Shown piece by piece: positions 51,271 through 59,727 of a DNA stretch of 64,000 nt. The first letter of the stretch is position 1; each line of letters begins with the position of its first letter. Under the pieces are notes generated by a model, which was not told the DNA's origin, ran no database searches, and saw only the letters and a program-made list of their open reading frames with translations. The DNA is from Shimia sp049116215 (lineage in GTDB: Bacteria; Pseudomonadota; Alphaproteobacteria; Rhodobacterales; Rhodobacteraceae). The position numbers were made by a program, and so were the translations under genes. The stretch spans positions 248,001 through 312,000 of the forward strand of contig NZ_JAGDZB010000003.1 of assembly GCF_049116215.1 (NCBI RefSeq). Direction: 5' to 3'.

Positions 51271-52575
51271 CTAGACGCCAAGCCGGTCGCGCAGGGCATA
51301 CCAAGTCATGGCAAGTGCCAGCAGCGGGCTGCGCATGCGGGGACCGCCGGGGAAAGGAGATGCTGGCACACGCGCCATCGTGTCAAAGCCCTCGGCCTCG
51401 CCCGAAAGCGCCAAGGCGATGAGCTGTCCTGCGTGCGTGGCAGTGCCGACGCCGTGACCGGAATAGCCAGAGGCGGTGATCACATTGGAGGCCAGACGGC
51501 GCAAATACGGCATACGCTTCATGGTGATCGCCAAGGTTCCGCCCCAAGCGTAGTCGATGCCAATATCCTTGAGATGGGGGAAAATCTCGACCATCGGCTT
51601 GCGCACGGTGGCAGCTATGTCAGACGGGAAGGTGTAGCCATAGCTTTCGCCGCCGCCAAACAAGAGCCGGTTGTCATGGCTGAGCCGGAAGTAGTTGATG
51701 ACAAATTTTGTGTCGGCCACGGCCACATCGCGTGCCAAAACCTTCGCCACATCATCGCCCAAAGGTTCGGTTGCGGCGATGAAGTTGTTGATCGGCATGA
51801 CACGGCCCGCGACTTTGGGCTCAAGATCGCCAAGATAGCCATTGCAGGCCAGCACAAGATGGTCGGCCGTGACTTGTCCGCCGTCTGTTTTCACAGTGAC
51901 TTTGGCCCCACGCTCAATTTGGGTCACGCGCGAGGTTTCATGGATGGTTGCCCCGGCTGCTGCGGCGGCTTCAGCCAACCCCAAAGCAAATGCCAACGGA
52001 TGCAGGTGGCCGGCGCCCATGTCCAGACTGCCGCCTACGTATTTGGGAGAAGGGCAGATCGCCTGCAGTGAGTCCCGGTCCAGCGTTTCGATCTGGTTGT
52101 ATCCGTAGCGGGTTTGCAGGTGGTGCGTATAGTCCTGTTCTTCGCGCACTTCTTTGGCGGAGAAACAGGCGTGGGCAATGCCGGGTTTGTAGTGGCAGTT
52201 GATATTGTGCTTTGCGATCAAGTCTTTGACGAGATCTTTGGAATCCTCAGCCAAATGCCAGAGCTTTTCCGCGTCATCTTGCCCAACAAGTTTTTCAAGC
52301 CCGTCCTGCTCCATGCGCTGACCAGAGCCGAGCTGTCCACCGTTGCGCCCTGAAGCACCAAAGCCCACGCGATGTGCTTCCAACAAGACCACATCAAAGC
52401 CGCGTTCCGCCAGATGCAACGCAGTGGAGAGACCTGTGAAACCGCCCCCAATTACACAGACGTCAGCTGTGCGTGCGCCTTCCAACGGGGCAAAAGGCGC
52501 AAGTGGTTGCGCGGTGGCCGCGTACCAGCTGTCTGGATAGTGACCCTTGCGATCATTAGCATCGAGCAGGTTCAT
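51271..52575 (-). CDS. puuB: FAD-dependent oxidase, gamma-glutamylputrescine oxidase-like
   Basis: A 434-residue FAD amine oxidase of the DAO family. N-terminal dinucleotide site DVCVIGGGFTGLSTALHLAERG followed by GFGASGRNGGQLGSGQR is typical of PuuB, which oxidises gamma-glutamylputrescine to the aldehyde. C-terminal GYSGHGVGTATHAG completes the FAD site. It lies 78 bases behind the PuuA-like glutamine synthetase gene on the same strand. The substrate could be another gamma-glutamylated amine. Confidence 0.87.
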   Translation of the reverse strand: MNLLDANDRKGHYPDSWYAATAQPLAPFAPLEGARTADVCVIGGGFTGLSTALHLAERGFDVVLLEAHRVGFGASGRNGGQLGSGQRMEQDGLEKLVGQDDAEKLWHLAEDSKDLVKDLIAKHNINCHYKPGIAHACFSAKEVREEQDYTHHLQTRYGYNQIETLDRDSLQAICPSPKYVGGSLDMGAGHLHPLAFALGLAEAAAAAGATIHETSRVTQIERGAKVTVKTDGGQVTADHLVLACNGYLGDLEPKVAGRVMPINNFIAATEPLGDDVAKVLARDVAVADTKFVINYFRLSHDNRLLFGGGESYGYTFPSDIAATVRKPMVEIFPHLKDIGIDYAWGGTLAITMKRMPYLRRLASNVITASGYSGHGVGTATHAGQLIALALSGEAEGFDTMARVPASPFPGGPRMRSPLLALAMTWYALRDRLGV

Positions 52576-52652
52576 GATGTCCCCTTGTATTCACTTTCCA
52601 TAAATTTCCCCGCCGGAGGCAGCAGGTTGGCCAGGGGCCAACCGTTTGGCTG

Positions 52653-54023
52653 TCACACGTTGAGCAATAGGTGCTCGCGTTCCCATGGGGAGATCACCGA
52701 CAGGAACTCTTCGTATTCCGCGCGTTTCACAATGGAATAGACCCGTGCAAAATCCGGTCCAAGCACTTCGTGCAGGTCTTTGGCCTCATCAAACAGATCC
52801 AGTGCGCCACCAAGAATACGGGGAATGGCTTCTTCACCATCATAAGCGTCGCCCTTGAACTGTTTGTCCGGGCGTTCCTGTTCCAAGAGGCCAAGGTAAC
52901 CACAGGCCAGAGAGGCCGCGATGCCGAGGTATGGGTTGCAGTCCATACCGGCGATGCGATTTTCCACGCGGCGGGCTTGCGGCGAGGAAATTGGGATGCG
53001 GATGCCGGTGGTGCGGTTGTCTCGCGCCCATTCCAGATTGATCGGGGCTGCGTGATCGCGCACGTATCGACGGTAGGAGTTCACATAGGGCGCCATCACG
53101 GCAATTGCGGCGGGCAGGTGATTTTGCAGGCCGGCAATGAAGTGGAAAAACGCATCCGTTTCGCCGCCTTGCGGGCCGGAGAAGATGTTTTGCCCGGTTT
53201 CGATATCAAGGATCGAATGGTGAATGTGCATGGCAGAGCCGGGTTCGTCCTCGATGGGTTTGGCCATGAAGGTGGCGTAGCAATCGTGGCGCAGCGCGGC
53301 TTCGCGGATAAAGCGTTTGAAGTAGAAAACCTCATCCGCCAGCTTCAATGGGTCGCCGTGGACCATGTTGATTTCAAGTTGGCCGGCGCCACCCTCTTGG
53401 GTGATACCGTCGATCTCAAAGCCTTGGGCCTCGGCAAAGTCGTAGATGTCGTCAATAACCGGGCCAAATTCATCGACGGCTGTCATGGAATACGCCTGAC
53501 GCGCGGCCGCTGGACGGCCGGAGCGGCCCATCATCGGTTTGATTTCCTGACGTGGATCGGTGTTACGGGCCACCAGAAAAAACTCGATTTCCGGAGCCAC
53601 AATTGGCTCCCAGCCTTTGTCACGGTAGAGCTGGATCACCCGTTTGAGGACATTTCGCGGCGAAAACTCGACCGGCGATCCGTCCAGATTATAAGCGTCG
53701 TGAATGACCTGAAGCGTCCAATCGGCGGTCCAGGGCGCGGCGGTGGCCGTGCTCCAATCCGGGCGCAGGATCATGTCTTTTTCGATAAAGCCTTCGTCAC
53801 CTGCCGCTTCGCCCCAACCACCTGTTAGGGTTTGATAAAAGATCGAATCCGGGAGGTGGAAATATTCTTGGCGGGCAAATTTGGTGGCCGGCACGGCCTT
53901 GCCGCGGGCAATCCCCGGAAGATCGGAGATGATGCATTCTACTTCGTCGAGACGGTGGCCCTCCAAATAGGCGCGGGCGGCGTCAGGGGTCTTTGATAGC
54001 CAATCGGTTTTGGGGGCGGTCAT
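52653..54023 (-). CDS. puuA: Glutamine synthetase family, gamma-glutamylpolyamine synthetase-like (copy 1)
   Basis: A 456-residue glutamine-synthetase-fold ligase. PuuA-type enzymes glutamylate putrescine or related amines with ATP. Landmarks: VECIISDLPGIARGKAVP (GlnA-type beta-grasp), EIEFFLVARN, GGAGQLEINMVHGDP, MAKPIEDEPGSAMHIHHSI and NRTTGIRIP. The absence of the adenylylation-site tyrosine context of GlnA fits a catabolic GS. Its start overlaps the amidotransferase stop (ATGA). Confidence 0.9.
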   Translation of the reverse strand: MTAPKTDWLSKTPDAARAYLEGHRLDEVECIISDLPGIARGKAVPATKFARQEYFHLPDSIFYQTLTGGWGEAAGDEGFIEKDMILRPDWSTATAAPWTADWTLQVIHDAYNLDGSPVEFSPRNVLKRVIQLYRDKGWEPIVAPEIEFFLVARNTDPRQEIKPMMGRSGRPAAARQAYSMTAVDEFGPVIDDIYDFAEAQGFEIDGITQEGGAGQLEINMVHGDPLKLADEVFYFKRFIREAALRHDCYATFMAKPIEDEPGSAMHIHHSILDIETGQNIFSGPQGGETDAFFHFIAGLQNHLPAAIAVMAPYVNSYRRYVRDHAAPINLEWARDNRTTGIRIPISSPQARRVENRIAGMDCNPYLGIAASLACGYLGLLEQERPDKQFKGDAYDGEEAIPRILGGALDLFDEAKDLHEVLGPDFARVYSIVKRAEYEEFLSVISPWEREHLLLNV

Positions 54024-54703
54024 CGGGGGCGCTCCTGTCGGAAGAAGTCTGCAAATTGATCTGCAATGGTTTGACTGTTTGTGGGTTCATCGAGGTCGTC
54101 GATGGCGGCGTCGAGGATGTCGTCTGGCACAACACCGCGACCGCGGGTGTTGATCAGGCCGTCGACAAAGTCGGCGGAAAACTCCGGATGCGCTTGAACG
54201 GTGATGGCGCGGTCGCCGTAGAGGATGGCTGCGTTTTTGCAAAAATCATTGGAAGCGATCGCAACGGCGCCGGGTGGCAATTCTGTGACCTGGTCCTGAT
54301 GCCAGGCGTTCATGGCAATTTCAGTGCCGGAAAAGTCGTAACTCTGACGTCCGACAGCCCAGCCGCCGTCAAATTTTTCCACTTTTCCACCAAGAGCTTG
54401 GGCGATGATCTGATGGCCAAAACACACGCCAACCAATGGGATGCTTTGTGTCACGGCATCGCGGATGAAATCTTCCAGTGGTGGGATCCAGGCGTGGTCT
54501 TCGTAGACGCCGTGTTTGGAGCCGGTGATGAGCCAGCCGTCGGCGTCGGTCACCGACCCGGGAAACTCTCCGTCGACCACTTTGTAGCCTGCAAATTCGA
54601 ATTCCTGCCCCGAGAGCAAGGACTTAAACATCTCGATGTAGTTGCCGTAGTGCGGTTCAAGCTCGTCAGGCGCGTGGCCAGTCAGAAGGATGCCGATTTT
54701 CAT
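54020..54703 (-). CDS. Class I glutamine amidotransferase (GMP-synthase-like)
   Basis: A 227-residue type 1 amidotransferase: nucleophile Cys in GVCFGHQIIAQALGG, His/Glu in QAHPEFSAD. The layout matches stand-alone GATase proteins found in polyamine clusters, where a PuuD-type enzyme would hydrolyse gamma-glutamyl-GABA, but true PuuD belongs to a different subfamily, so that role is an inference. An AATTTGATCAAATT palindrome sits 11 bases upstream of ATG 54703. Coupled by ATGA to puuA. Confidence 0.85.
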   Translation of the reverse strand: MKIGILLTGHAPDELEPHYGNYIEMFKSLLSGQEFEFAGYKVVDGEFPGSVTDADGWLITGSKHGVYEDHAWIPPLEDFIRDAVTQSIPLVGVCFGHQIIAQALGGKVEKFDGGWAVGRQSYDFSGTEIAMNAWHQDQVTELPPGAVAIASNDFCKNAAILYGDRAITVQAHPEFSADFVDGLINTRGRGVVPDDILDAAIDDLDEPTNSQTIADQFADFFRQERPR

Positions 54704-54713
54704 GTGTCACCAG

Positions 54714-54727
54714 AATTTGATCAAATT
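54714..54727. promoter_or_regulatory. TTTGATCAAA operator, site 1 (amidotransferase-puuA-puuB unit)
   Basis: AATTTGATCAAATT, a perfect 14-base palindrome 11 bases before the amidotransferase start. The same core sits in front of the second glutamine synthetase gene, and both are followed by TGGTGAC just before the ATG. It is probably bound by one regulator. Confidence 0.65.
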
Positions 54728-54762
54728 TACGGTAGCGGGAGACAGGCGCTCGCGCAAGCGTG

Positions 54763-56079
54763 TCATACACGCTCCAGATAGGTTTTCCAGCGGTCCGCCG
54801 CATCGATCTCGGCGAGTTTTCGCGTCTCCTGGCGTTTGGTCATCACCAGATTGTCGATCAGCTGCTTTGGCAGGCAACGTGCAATAAACGCATCGCTTTC
54901 AAACAGCGCAATGGCGTCGTCCCAGCTTTTGGCCAGCTGCGGCAGGTCCTGCGCATAGGCGTTGCCGGTGGTTGGGGCAGGCGGCATCAAGCCTTCCGTG
55001 ATGCCCTCGATAGCAGCCCCCAGGATGGCCGCGAGCATCAGGTAAGGGTTCACATCCCCCCCGGAGACCCGGTGTTCGATGCGGCGGGCGGCGTTGGGAC
55101 CGCCGGGAATGCGGATGGCGGCGGTGCGGTTTTCATAGCCCCAGCACACGGTTGTTGGCGCGTGGGCGCCGGGGGCAAAGCGGTCATAAGACGGGCCGTG
55201 CGGCGCGAAGATCAGGGTGGAAGCGCGCATGGCCTCCAAGCAGCCTGCCACAGCGGACTTAAGCAGGTCAGAGCCTTCTGCGGTGCCATTGTCAAAGACG
55301 TTGTTGTCGTTCTCATCCACCACAGAAAAATGCACATGCATGCCGTTGCCGGCATCATCGCCATAGGGCTTGGCCATGAAAGTGGCGGCGAAGCCGTGGT
55401 TGCGCGCGGTTTCGCGCAGCAACTGCTTGATCAGCAAGGCATCGTCGGCGGCTTTCATCGCGGTTTGGTGGTTGAGGGTAACCTCAAACTGCCCCACGCC
55501 ACCTTCGCAGGTCATGGTTTGCAAAGGGATGCCCATGGCCGCTGCGCCATCGTAGATATCGCTGAAAAAGTCATCAAAAGCGTCCAGCTCAGAGACGCTG
55601 AGGATTTCGGATGCGTCGAGCTGGCGGCCATTGCGGGGGTGCTTTGGCGGCACAAGTTGGTCACCGCTGTCGTCCACAAGGGTGAACTCCATCTCGGTGG
55701 CGGCCACCACTGTCCAGCCGCGGGCGGCGTAGCGTTCTAGCACCGCGGCCAAGGCTTGGATTGGGTCGCCCATAAACGGGCTGCTGTCTTCGTTGGTCAT
55801 GCCCATCAGGACCAGTTGGGAGGGCGTTTTGAGCCATGGCATTGGCACGGCGCCACGGGGTGATGGGGTGAGCACACCATCCGCATCGCCGCTTTCAAAC
55901 ACCAGCGGGCTGTTCTCGATGTCACAGCCCCAGATGTCCAGATTAAGGGCTGAGAGGGGCAGACGCGCGCCGCCTTTGTTGAGTTTTGCGAGATGTTCGG
56001 AAGGCAGCCGTTTGCCGCGCAATTGGCCGTTGAGATCTACTGCACCAATCCGGAAGGTTGCGCTTTGTGCCGGGTCCAT
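54763..56079 (-). CDS. Glutamine synthetase family, gamma-glutamylpolyamine synthetase-like (copy 2)
   Basis: A 438-residue second glutamine-synthetase-fold ligase, clearly paralogous to copy 1 but not identical: FRIGAVDLNGQLRGKRLPSEHL, TEMEFTLVDDSGD, CEGGVGQFEVTLNHQ, MAKPYGDDAGNGMHVHFSV and NRTAAIRIP. Two GS-like ligases suggest two amine substrates or two regulatory states. The TTTGATCAAA palindrome upstream implies shared control. No GlnA-type adenylylation context. Confidence 0.9.
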   Translation of the reverse strand: MDPAQSATFRIGAVDLNGQLRGKRLPSEHLAKLNKGGARLPLSALNLDIWGCDIENSPLVFESGDADGVLTPSPRGAVPMPWLKTPSQLVLMGMTNEDSSPFMGDPIQALAAVLERYAARGWTVVAATEMEFTLVDDSGDQLVPPKHPRNGRQLDASEILSVSELDAFDDFFSDIYDGAAAMGIPLQTMTCEGGVGQFEVTLNHQTAMKAADDALLIKQLLRETARNHGFAATFMAKPYGDDAGNGMHVHFSVVDENDNNVFDNGTAEGSDLLKSAVAGCLEAMRASTLIFAPHGPSYDRFAPGAHAPTTVCWGYENRTAAIRIPGGPNAARRIEHRVSGGDVNPYLMLAAILGAAIEGITEGLMPPAPTTGNAYAQDLPQLAKSWDDAIALFESDAFIARCLPKQLIDNLVMTKRQETRKLAEIDAADRWKTYLERV

Positions 56080-56091
56080 GGGTCACCATTT

Positions 56092-56113
56092 CGATAATTT
56101 GATCAAAATATCG
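56092..56113. promoter_or_regulatory. TTTGATCAAA operator, site 2 (second glutamine synthetase gene)
   Basis: Core TTTGATCAAA (56098-56107) with further matched flanks CGATA and TATCG (22 bases overall, a single A-A mismatch pair), 13 bases before the start at 56079. It is the same motif as site 1. Confidence 0.65.
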
Positions 56114-56160
56114 GGCGCGCGGGGTGAATTGTCCAGAAGAATTTTAAACCGTCATTTTCC

Positions 56161-56207
56161 ACGTCGGTATTGCGTCTGTATCGCGACTATATTGCGGAGG
56201 TGGCGTA
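56161..56207 (+). repeat. Dispersed intergenic repeat family 1, copy C
   Basis: ACG then TCGGTATTGCG, TCTGTATCGCG, ACTATATTGCG, GAGGTGGCGTA: 11-base units nearly identical to copy A (10367) on the other strand. It lies between the second glutamine synthetase gene and the hisM terminator. Confidence 0.7.
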
Positions 56208-56214
56208 AAAGCAG

Positions 56215-56243
56215 AAACACCCGCCAATTTTTGGCGGGTGTTT
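56215..56243 (-). terminator. Intrinsic terminator of the ABC transporter operon
   Basis: AAACACCCGCCAA (56215-56227), loop TTT, TTGGCGGGTGTTT (56231-56243). It lies 30 bases past the hisM-like stop and separates the transporter from the downstream glutamine synthetase gene. Confidence 0.85.
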
Positions 56244-56272
56244 TGCAATTTTTCAGGTGGTGTGGCCCGCGA

Positions 56273-57079
56273 TCAGCGGATCAGATTTGGACGCAAACGC
56301 AGTTTTTTCACGGCTGCCTGAGGCAGGTGTTTGTTCAGGCGTTTGTTCACCAGACCAAAGATCCAGATGATCACCAGCGTGAGCATGATGAAATACATCG
56401 CCAGGATCGGGTAGGGCACAAACGGGTTGTAGGTTTTGTCCGCAAAGTAATTGGCATAGTAGAGCGCGTCGCCCTGTTGCCGCCAAGCCGGGAAACCGGA
56501 GAAGAACACCAGCGTGGTGGCGTGGAACAGGAAGATGGCCTCGTTTGTGTAGGCCGGCCACGCCAGGCGCATCATGGTTGGGAACATGATGCGGCGGAAG
56601 CGGAACCAACCGGTGATGCCATAAGCGTCTGCGGCTTCCACGTCGCCTTTCGGGATGGAGCGCAGCGCACCGTAGAAGATCTCTGCCGAATAGGCGGAGG
56701 TGTTCAGGAACAGCACAATCAGTGCGCCCAATGCCGCAGAGGACAGTGGGTTGAAGATTGGCGACACGCCCTTGAGCGACAAGAACAGGAAGTAGCCAAA
56801 GAAGAACTGGATGAACAGCGGGCTGCCTCGGAAGAGGAAAATAAACCACTCCGCCGGTTTGCGCGCCCAAAGGCTGTTGGAGTTTTTGGCCACTGCCAGC
56901 AGGTTGGCAAAGAAGAAGCCGGTCACAATTGCCAACAGGCCGTAGTAAACGTTCCAGATCATGCCGGAGCCGATCAGGGTGAAGTGCTCACACAGGGTGA
57001 AATCCGTGCGCGGCAACATACGCTCGCCATAGCCCAAGGAGCGGAAGGCGTAGTTCTGAATGGTGTCGAAACAGCTCAT
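56273..57079 (-). CDS. ABC transporter permease, HisM type
   Basis: A 268-residue inner-membrane permease with about five or six helices of the polar amino-acid (HisM/GlnP) class: FLFRGSPLFIQFFFGYF, a cytosolic EAA-like loop DVEAADAYGITGWFRFRRIMFPTMMR, and FFIMLTLVIIWIFGLVNKRL near the end. It pairs with the HisQ-type gene, overlapping it by four bases (57076-57079). Rhodobacterales homologues follow the same order. Substrate unassigned; an amine or basic amino acid would fit the neighbouring puu-like genes. Confidence 0.9.
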   Translation of the reverse strand: MSCFDTIQNYAFRSLGYGERMLPRTDFTLCEHFTLIGSGMIWNVYYGLLAIVTGFFFANLLAVAKNSNSLWARKPAEWFIFLFRGSPLFIQFFFGYFLFLSLKGVSPIFNPLSSAALGALIVLFLNTSAYSAEIFYGALRSIPKGDVEAADAYGITGWFRFRRIMFPTMMRLAWPAYTNEAIFLFHATTLVFFSGFPAWRQQGDALYYANYFADKTYNPFVPYPILAMYFIMLTLVIIWIFGLVNKRLNKHLPQAAVKKLRLRPNLIR

Positions 57080-57966
57080 GCCGCACTCCCCGCTTTGCGT
57101 TGGGATTCCCCGTCCAATGTGGCCTGTCCATGGGACAGACGTTTGGTGACACGTGCCAAGACAATCTCAGACACGCGGGTGAACAGCAGGTAGAAAATCA
57201 GCAGCGCCAAGAAGTACCACATGCGCCAGTCGCCGTGCGGATAGGCGGTGAAGCGCGCGGTTTTGGACGCGCCAAGATCGCGGGCCCAATAAACAATGTC
57301 TTCGACGCCCAGCAGGAACAACAGCGGGGTGGCTTTGATCAGCACCATCCAGAGGTTGGACAGGCCAGGCAAGGCGTAGATCCACATCTGTGGCATCAGG
57401 ATGCGCCAGAAGGTTTGGCGCGGAGACATGCCGTAAGCTTCGGCGGTTTCCAGCTGTGGCCGGGGCACGGCCTGCATGGCGCCGTAGAGCACGTTGGCGG
57501 CAAAGGCACCAAACACGATGGCAAAGGTAAACACAGCCAGCCAGAAGCCATAGATTTCGTGAATCCACTGTGGCGAAGAGCTGAGCGGCATTTTGGCGAC
57601 GTCACAAACCAGGAACTCGCTGCCCTGGCGCACTGGATCGGTCCACTCTGGGCATTTGACCTTGTGGCGCATCCATTCGATGGCCTGATCAAGCGCAATC
57701 ACAAAGAAGAGGAAAAAGGCAATGTCCGGCACGCCGCGCACAATGGCGATGTAGCCTTTGCCAAACCAACGCACGAGAAAGAAGCGCCCGCGCGCAGCCA
57801 TGGCGCCGCCGAGGCCAAATAACAGCGCGGTCGGGGCGGTGATCGCCAGCAACAACAGCACCGTGCCAAAAGAGGCGTAAAAGGCCATGTGCTTCCCAGT
57901 GGTGAGATAGCAGCTAAGCCAGGACAAACCTTCTAGGACTGAAGGATCTGAGCAATAGGCAAAAAT
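57076..57966 (-). CDS. ABC transporter permease, HisQ type (start uncertain, possibly ATT)
   Basis: About 296 residues with five helices: LLLLAITAPTALLFGLGG, YIAIVRGVPDIAFFLFFVIALDQ, an insert with two Cys (VKCPEWTDPVR, FLVCDVAKMP), and the EAA loop LETAEAYGMSPRQTFWRILMPQMW. Homologues carry CSDPSVLEGLSWLSCYLTTGKHM at the N terminus. No ATG precedes that segment; ATT at 57966 has GAGG six bases upstream, TTG at 57927 lacks a good ribosome site, and ATG 57888 would lose it. I use 57966 with low start confidence. Confidence 0.85.
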   Translation of the reverse strand: MFAYCSDPSVLEGLSWLSCYLTTGKHMAFYASFGTVLLLLAITAPTALLFGLGGAMAARGRFFLVRWFGKGYIAIVRGVPDIAFFLFFVIALDQAIEWMRHKVKCPEWTDPVRQGSEFLVCDVAKMPLSSSPQWIHEIYGFWLAVFTFAIVFGAFAANVLYGAMQAVPRPQLETAEAYGMSPRQTFWRILMPQMWIYALPGLSNLWMVLIKATPLLFLLGVEDIVYWARDLGASKTARFTAYPHGDWRMWYFLALLIFYLLFTRVSEIVLARVTKRLSHGQATLDGESQRKAGSAA

Positions 57967-58028
57967 GGCTGGCCTCTTTCGTGTGATCTTGGGGCAGTGT
58001 GGCCACGTCGGGCGGTCCGCCGGGTGGG

Positions 58029-58055
58029 AAAAGGGGGAGGCTGAGCCCCCCCCCC
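58029..58055 (-). terminator. Intercistronic attenuator between binding-protein and permease genes
   Basis: On the minus strand a run of ten G (58046-58055), a short loop, then five C (58033-58037) and TTTT (58029-58032). It lies 26 bases after the binding-protein stop. Such hairpins let binding proteins be made in excess of permeases. The ten-C tract could also vary by slippage. Confidence 0.6.
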
Positions 58056-58081
58056 TCAATTGGTTTTCAAATGGGGAAGGC

Positions 58082-58789
58082 TTAGAACTTGCCTTCGATT
58101 TCCCACTTGTCCAGCAGAGTGTTCAGGGTGCCGTCTGCCTTCATGGAAGCGATGGCTGCGTCGAACTTGCCGCGCAGATCGTCGTCAGATTCGCGGAACG
58201 CCATGCCGATGCCGCCGCCGAGGTATACGTCTTCGATGAAGGTCAGGTCGGTTTCAGCCACAAATGGTGCCAGGAAGTCTTTGTCCGCCATCACGGCATC
58301 TACTTCGCCTGCGTTCACAGCTGCGATGGTTTCATCCGGGGTGTTGAACTCCACCAGTGTCGCGCCAGTGGTGGCCACGTGGCTGGACTGGATGGTGCTG
58401 GTTTGCGCCGCAACGATCGCGGAGTTCACGTCCACGTCGGAAGACAGGGCTGCGTAGGCGGATGGGGATGGGCGGGTGTAACCTTGGGTGAAGTCCATGG
58501 TCTCTTCACGCTCATCGGTGATGGACATGCCTGCGATGATGGCGTCGTAGTTGCCGGACTGCAGGTTAGGGATGATGCTGTCCCAGTCGTTGGTGACCCA
58601 CTCACAGGTCAGCTCGGCGCGTTTGCAGAGCTCGTCGCCCAGCTCGCGCTCAAAGCCGTCAACTTCGCCAGCGTCGTTGATGAAGTTGTATGGAGGGTAG
58701 GCGCCCTCGGTGCCAAGGCGCACGGTGTCAGCCATGGCGAAGCCTGCGGTCAGTGCCAGTGCGGCAGTGCTCAGGATCAGGTTTTTCAT
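58082..58789 (-). CDS. ABC transporter periplasmic substrate-binding protein, HisJ type
   Basis: A 235-residue exported protein with a signal peptide of about 20 residues (LSTAALALTAGFAMA) and the family 3 fold: VRLGTEGAYPPYNFINDAGEVDGFERELGDELC, NDWDSIIPNLQSGNYDAIIAGMSIT, AFRESDDDLRGKFDAAI. Ligand-binding aromatic and acidic positions match the polar amino-acid class. It follows hisP by 36 bases. Ligand unknown; a polyamine or amino acid is plausible from context. Confidence 0.92.
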   Translation of the reverse strand: MKNLILSTAALALTAGFAMADTVRLGTEGAYPPYNFINDAGEVDGFERELGDELCKRAELTCEWVTNDWDSIIPNLQSGNYDAIIAGMSITDEREETMDFTQGYTRPSPSAYAALSSDVDVNSAIVAAQTSTIQSSHVATTGATLVEFNTPDETIAAVNAGEVDAVMADKDFLAPFVAETDLTFIEDVYLGGGIGMAFRESDDDLRGKFDAAIASMKADGTLNTLLDKWEIEGKF

Positions 58790-58825
58790 AGTTTTGCTCC
58801 CTATGGTTTGGTTGTTCTGTTGTTA

Positions 58826-59599
58826 TTATGCGGCGGTTGAAGACAGGAACTGTTTCAAACGCTCAGATTTTGGATTGCCAAACAGCTCGTCTGGCGCGCC
58901 TTGTTCTTCGATCAGGCCTCGATGCAAAAACACAACGTGATCAGACACATCTCGGGCCATTTTCATGTCGTGGGTCACGATCATCATGGTGCGGCCTTCC
59001 TCAGCCAGCGCTTTGATCACGCGCACGACTTCCTGTTCAAGCTCCGGGTCGAGCGCCGAAGTGGGCTCATCAAACAGCAGCGCCTCGGGTTCCATCGCCA
59101 AGGCGCGGGCAATGGCGGCGCGTTGTTGCTGGCCGCCGGAGAGCTGCGCCGGGTAGGCGTCATGTTTGTCGGCAATACCAACTTTGTTGAGGTAGGCATG
59201 TGCGGCCTCTTCAACCTCAGCCTTGTCGCGGCCAAGCACGGTGACCGGGGCTTCCATTACGTTTTGCAGGATGGTCATGTGGGACCACAGGTTGAACTGC
59301 TGAAACACCATCGACAGGTTGGTGCGGATGCGCAGGATCTGTTTGGGATCCGCCGGTTCGCGGGAATGGCCCGCGCCTTTCCAGGTCACAGGTTCGCCTT
59401 TGAACAGGATCTCGCCCTGCTGGCTGTGCTCCAAAAGGTTGGCGCAGCGCAGGATTGTGGATTTGCCGGAACCAGAGGAGCCAATCAAAGAAACCACATC
59501 GCCGCGGTGCGCGGTGATATCCACGCCCTTGATGACTTCTAGGTTGGCATAGGCCTTGTGCAGGTCGCGGATTTGCAGAACGGGCGTGGCTTCGCTCAC
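58826..59599 (-). CDS. ABC transporter ATP-binding protein, HisP type
   Basis: A 257-residue ATPase: Walker A GSSGSGKST, Q-loop region FQQFNLWSHMT, signature LSGGQQQR, Walker B LLFDEPTSALD, H-loop in MIVTHDMKMARDV. It belongs to the polar amino-acid importer class and is the first gene of the hisP-hisJ-hisQ-hisM operon. An inverted repeat lies upstream at 59614-59641. Confidence 0.95.
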   Translation of the reverse strand: MSEATPVLQIRDLHKAYANLEVIKGVDITAHRGDVVSLIGSSGSGKSTILRCANLLEHSQQGEILFKGEPVTWKGAGHSREPADPKQILRIRTNLSMVFQQFNLWSHMTILQNVMEAPVTVLGRDKAEVEEAAHAYLNKVGIADKHDAYPAQLSGGQQQRAAIARALAMEPEALLFDEPTSALDPELEQEVVRVIKALAEEGRTMMIVTHDMKMARDVSDHVVFLHRGLIEEQGAPDELFGNPKSERLKQFLSSTAA

Positions 59600-59613
59600 A
59601 GTGTCCCCATCAG

Positions 59614-59641
59614 TATTGGGTTAATCATTGGTTGCCCAATA
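59614..59641. promoter_or_regulatory. Inverted repeat upstream of the ABC transporter operon
   Basis: TATTGGG (59614-59620) and CCCAATA (59635-59641), arms of seven bases around a 14-base centre, 15 bases before the hisP start. TTGCGCAA and TTGCAA palindromes follow. Candidate operator; not the TTTGATCAAA motif of the puu-like genes. Confidence 0.4.
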
Positions 59642-59727
59642 GGAATGAAAATTTGCGCAATTGCAACTTTCAAAAGGGCGGGTGAAGCCCCCTAAGTGAC
59701 GTTTTGTGCATTCATTTGGCCAAAAGG

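Noticed and set aside
58046..58055. Ten-C tract as a phase-variation switch inside a gene
   Set aside because: It lies between genes and fits an attenuator hairpin better; kept only as a possible modifier of attenuation.
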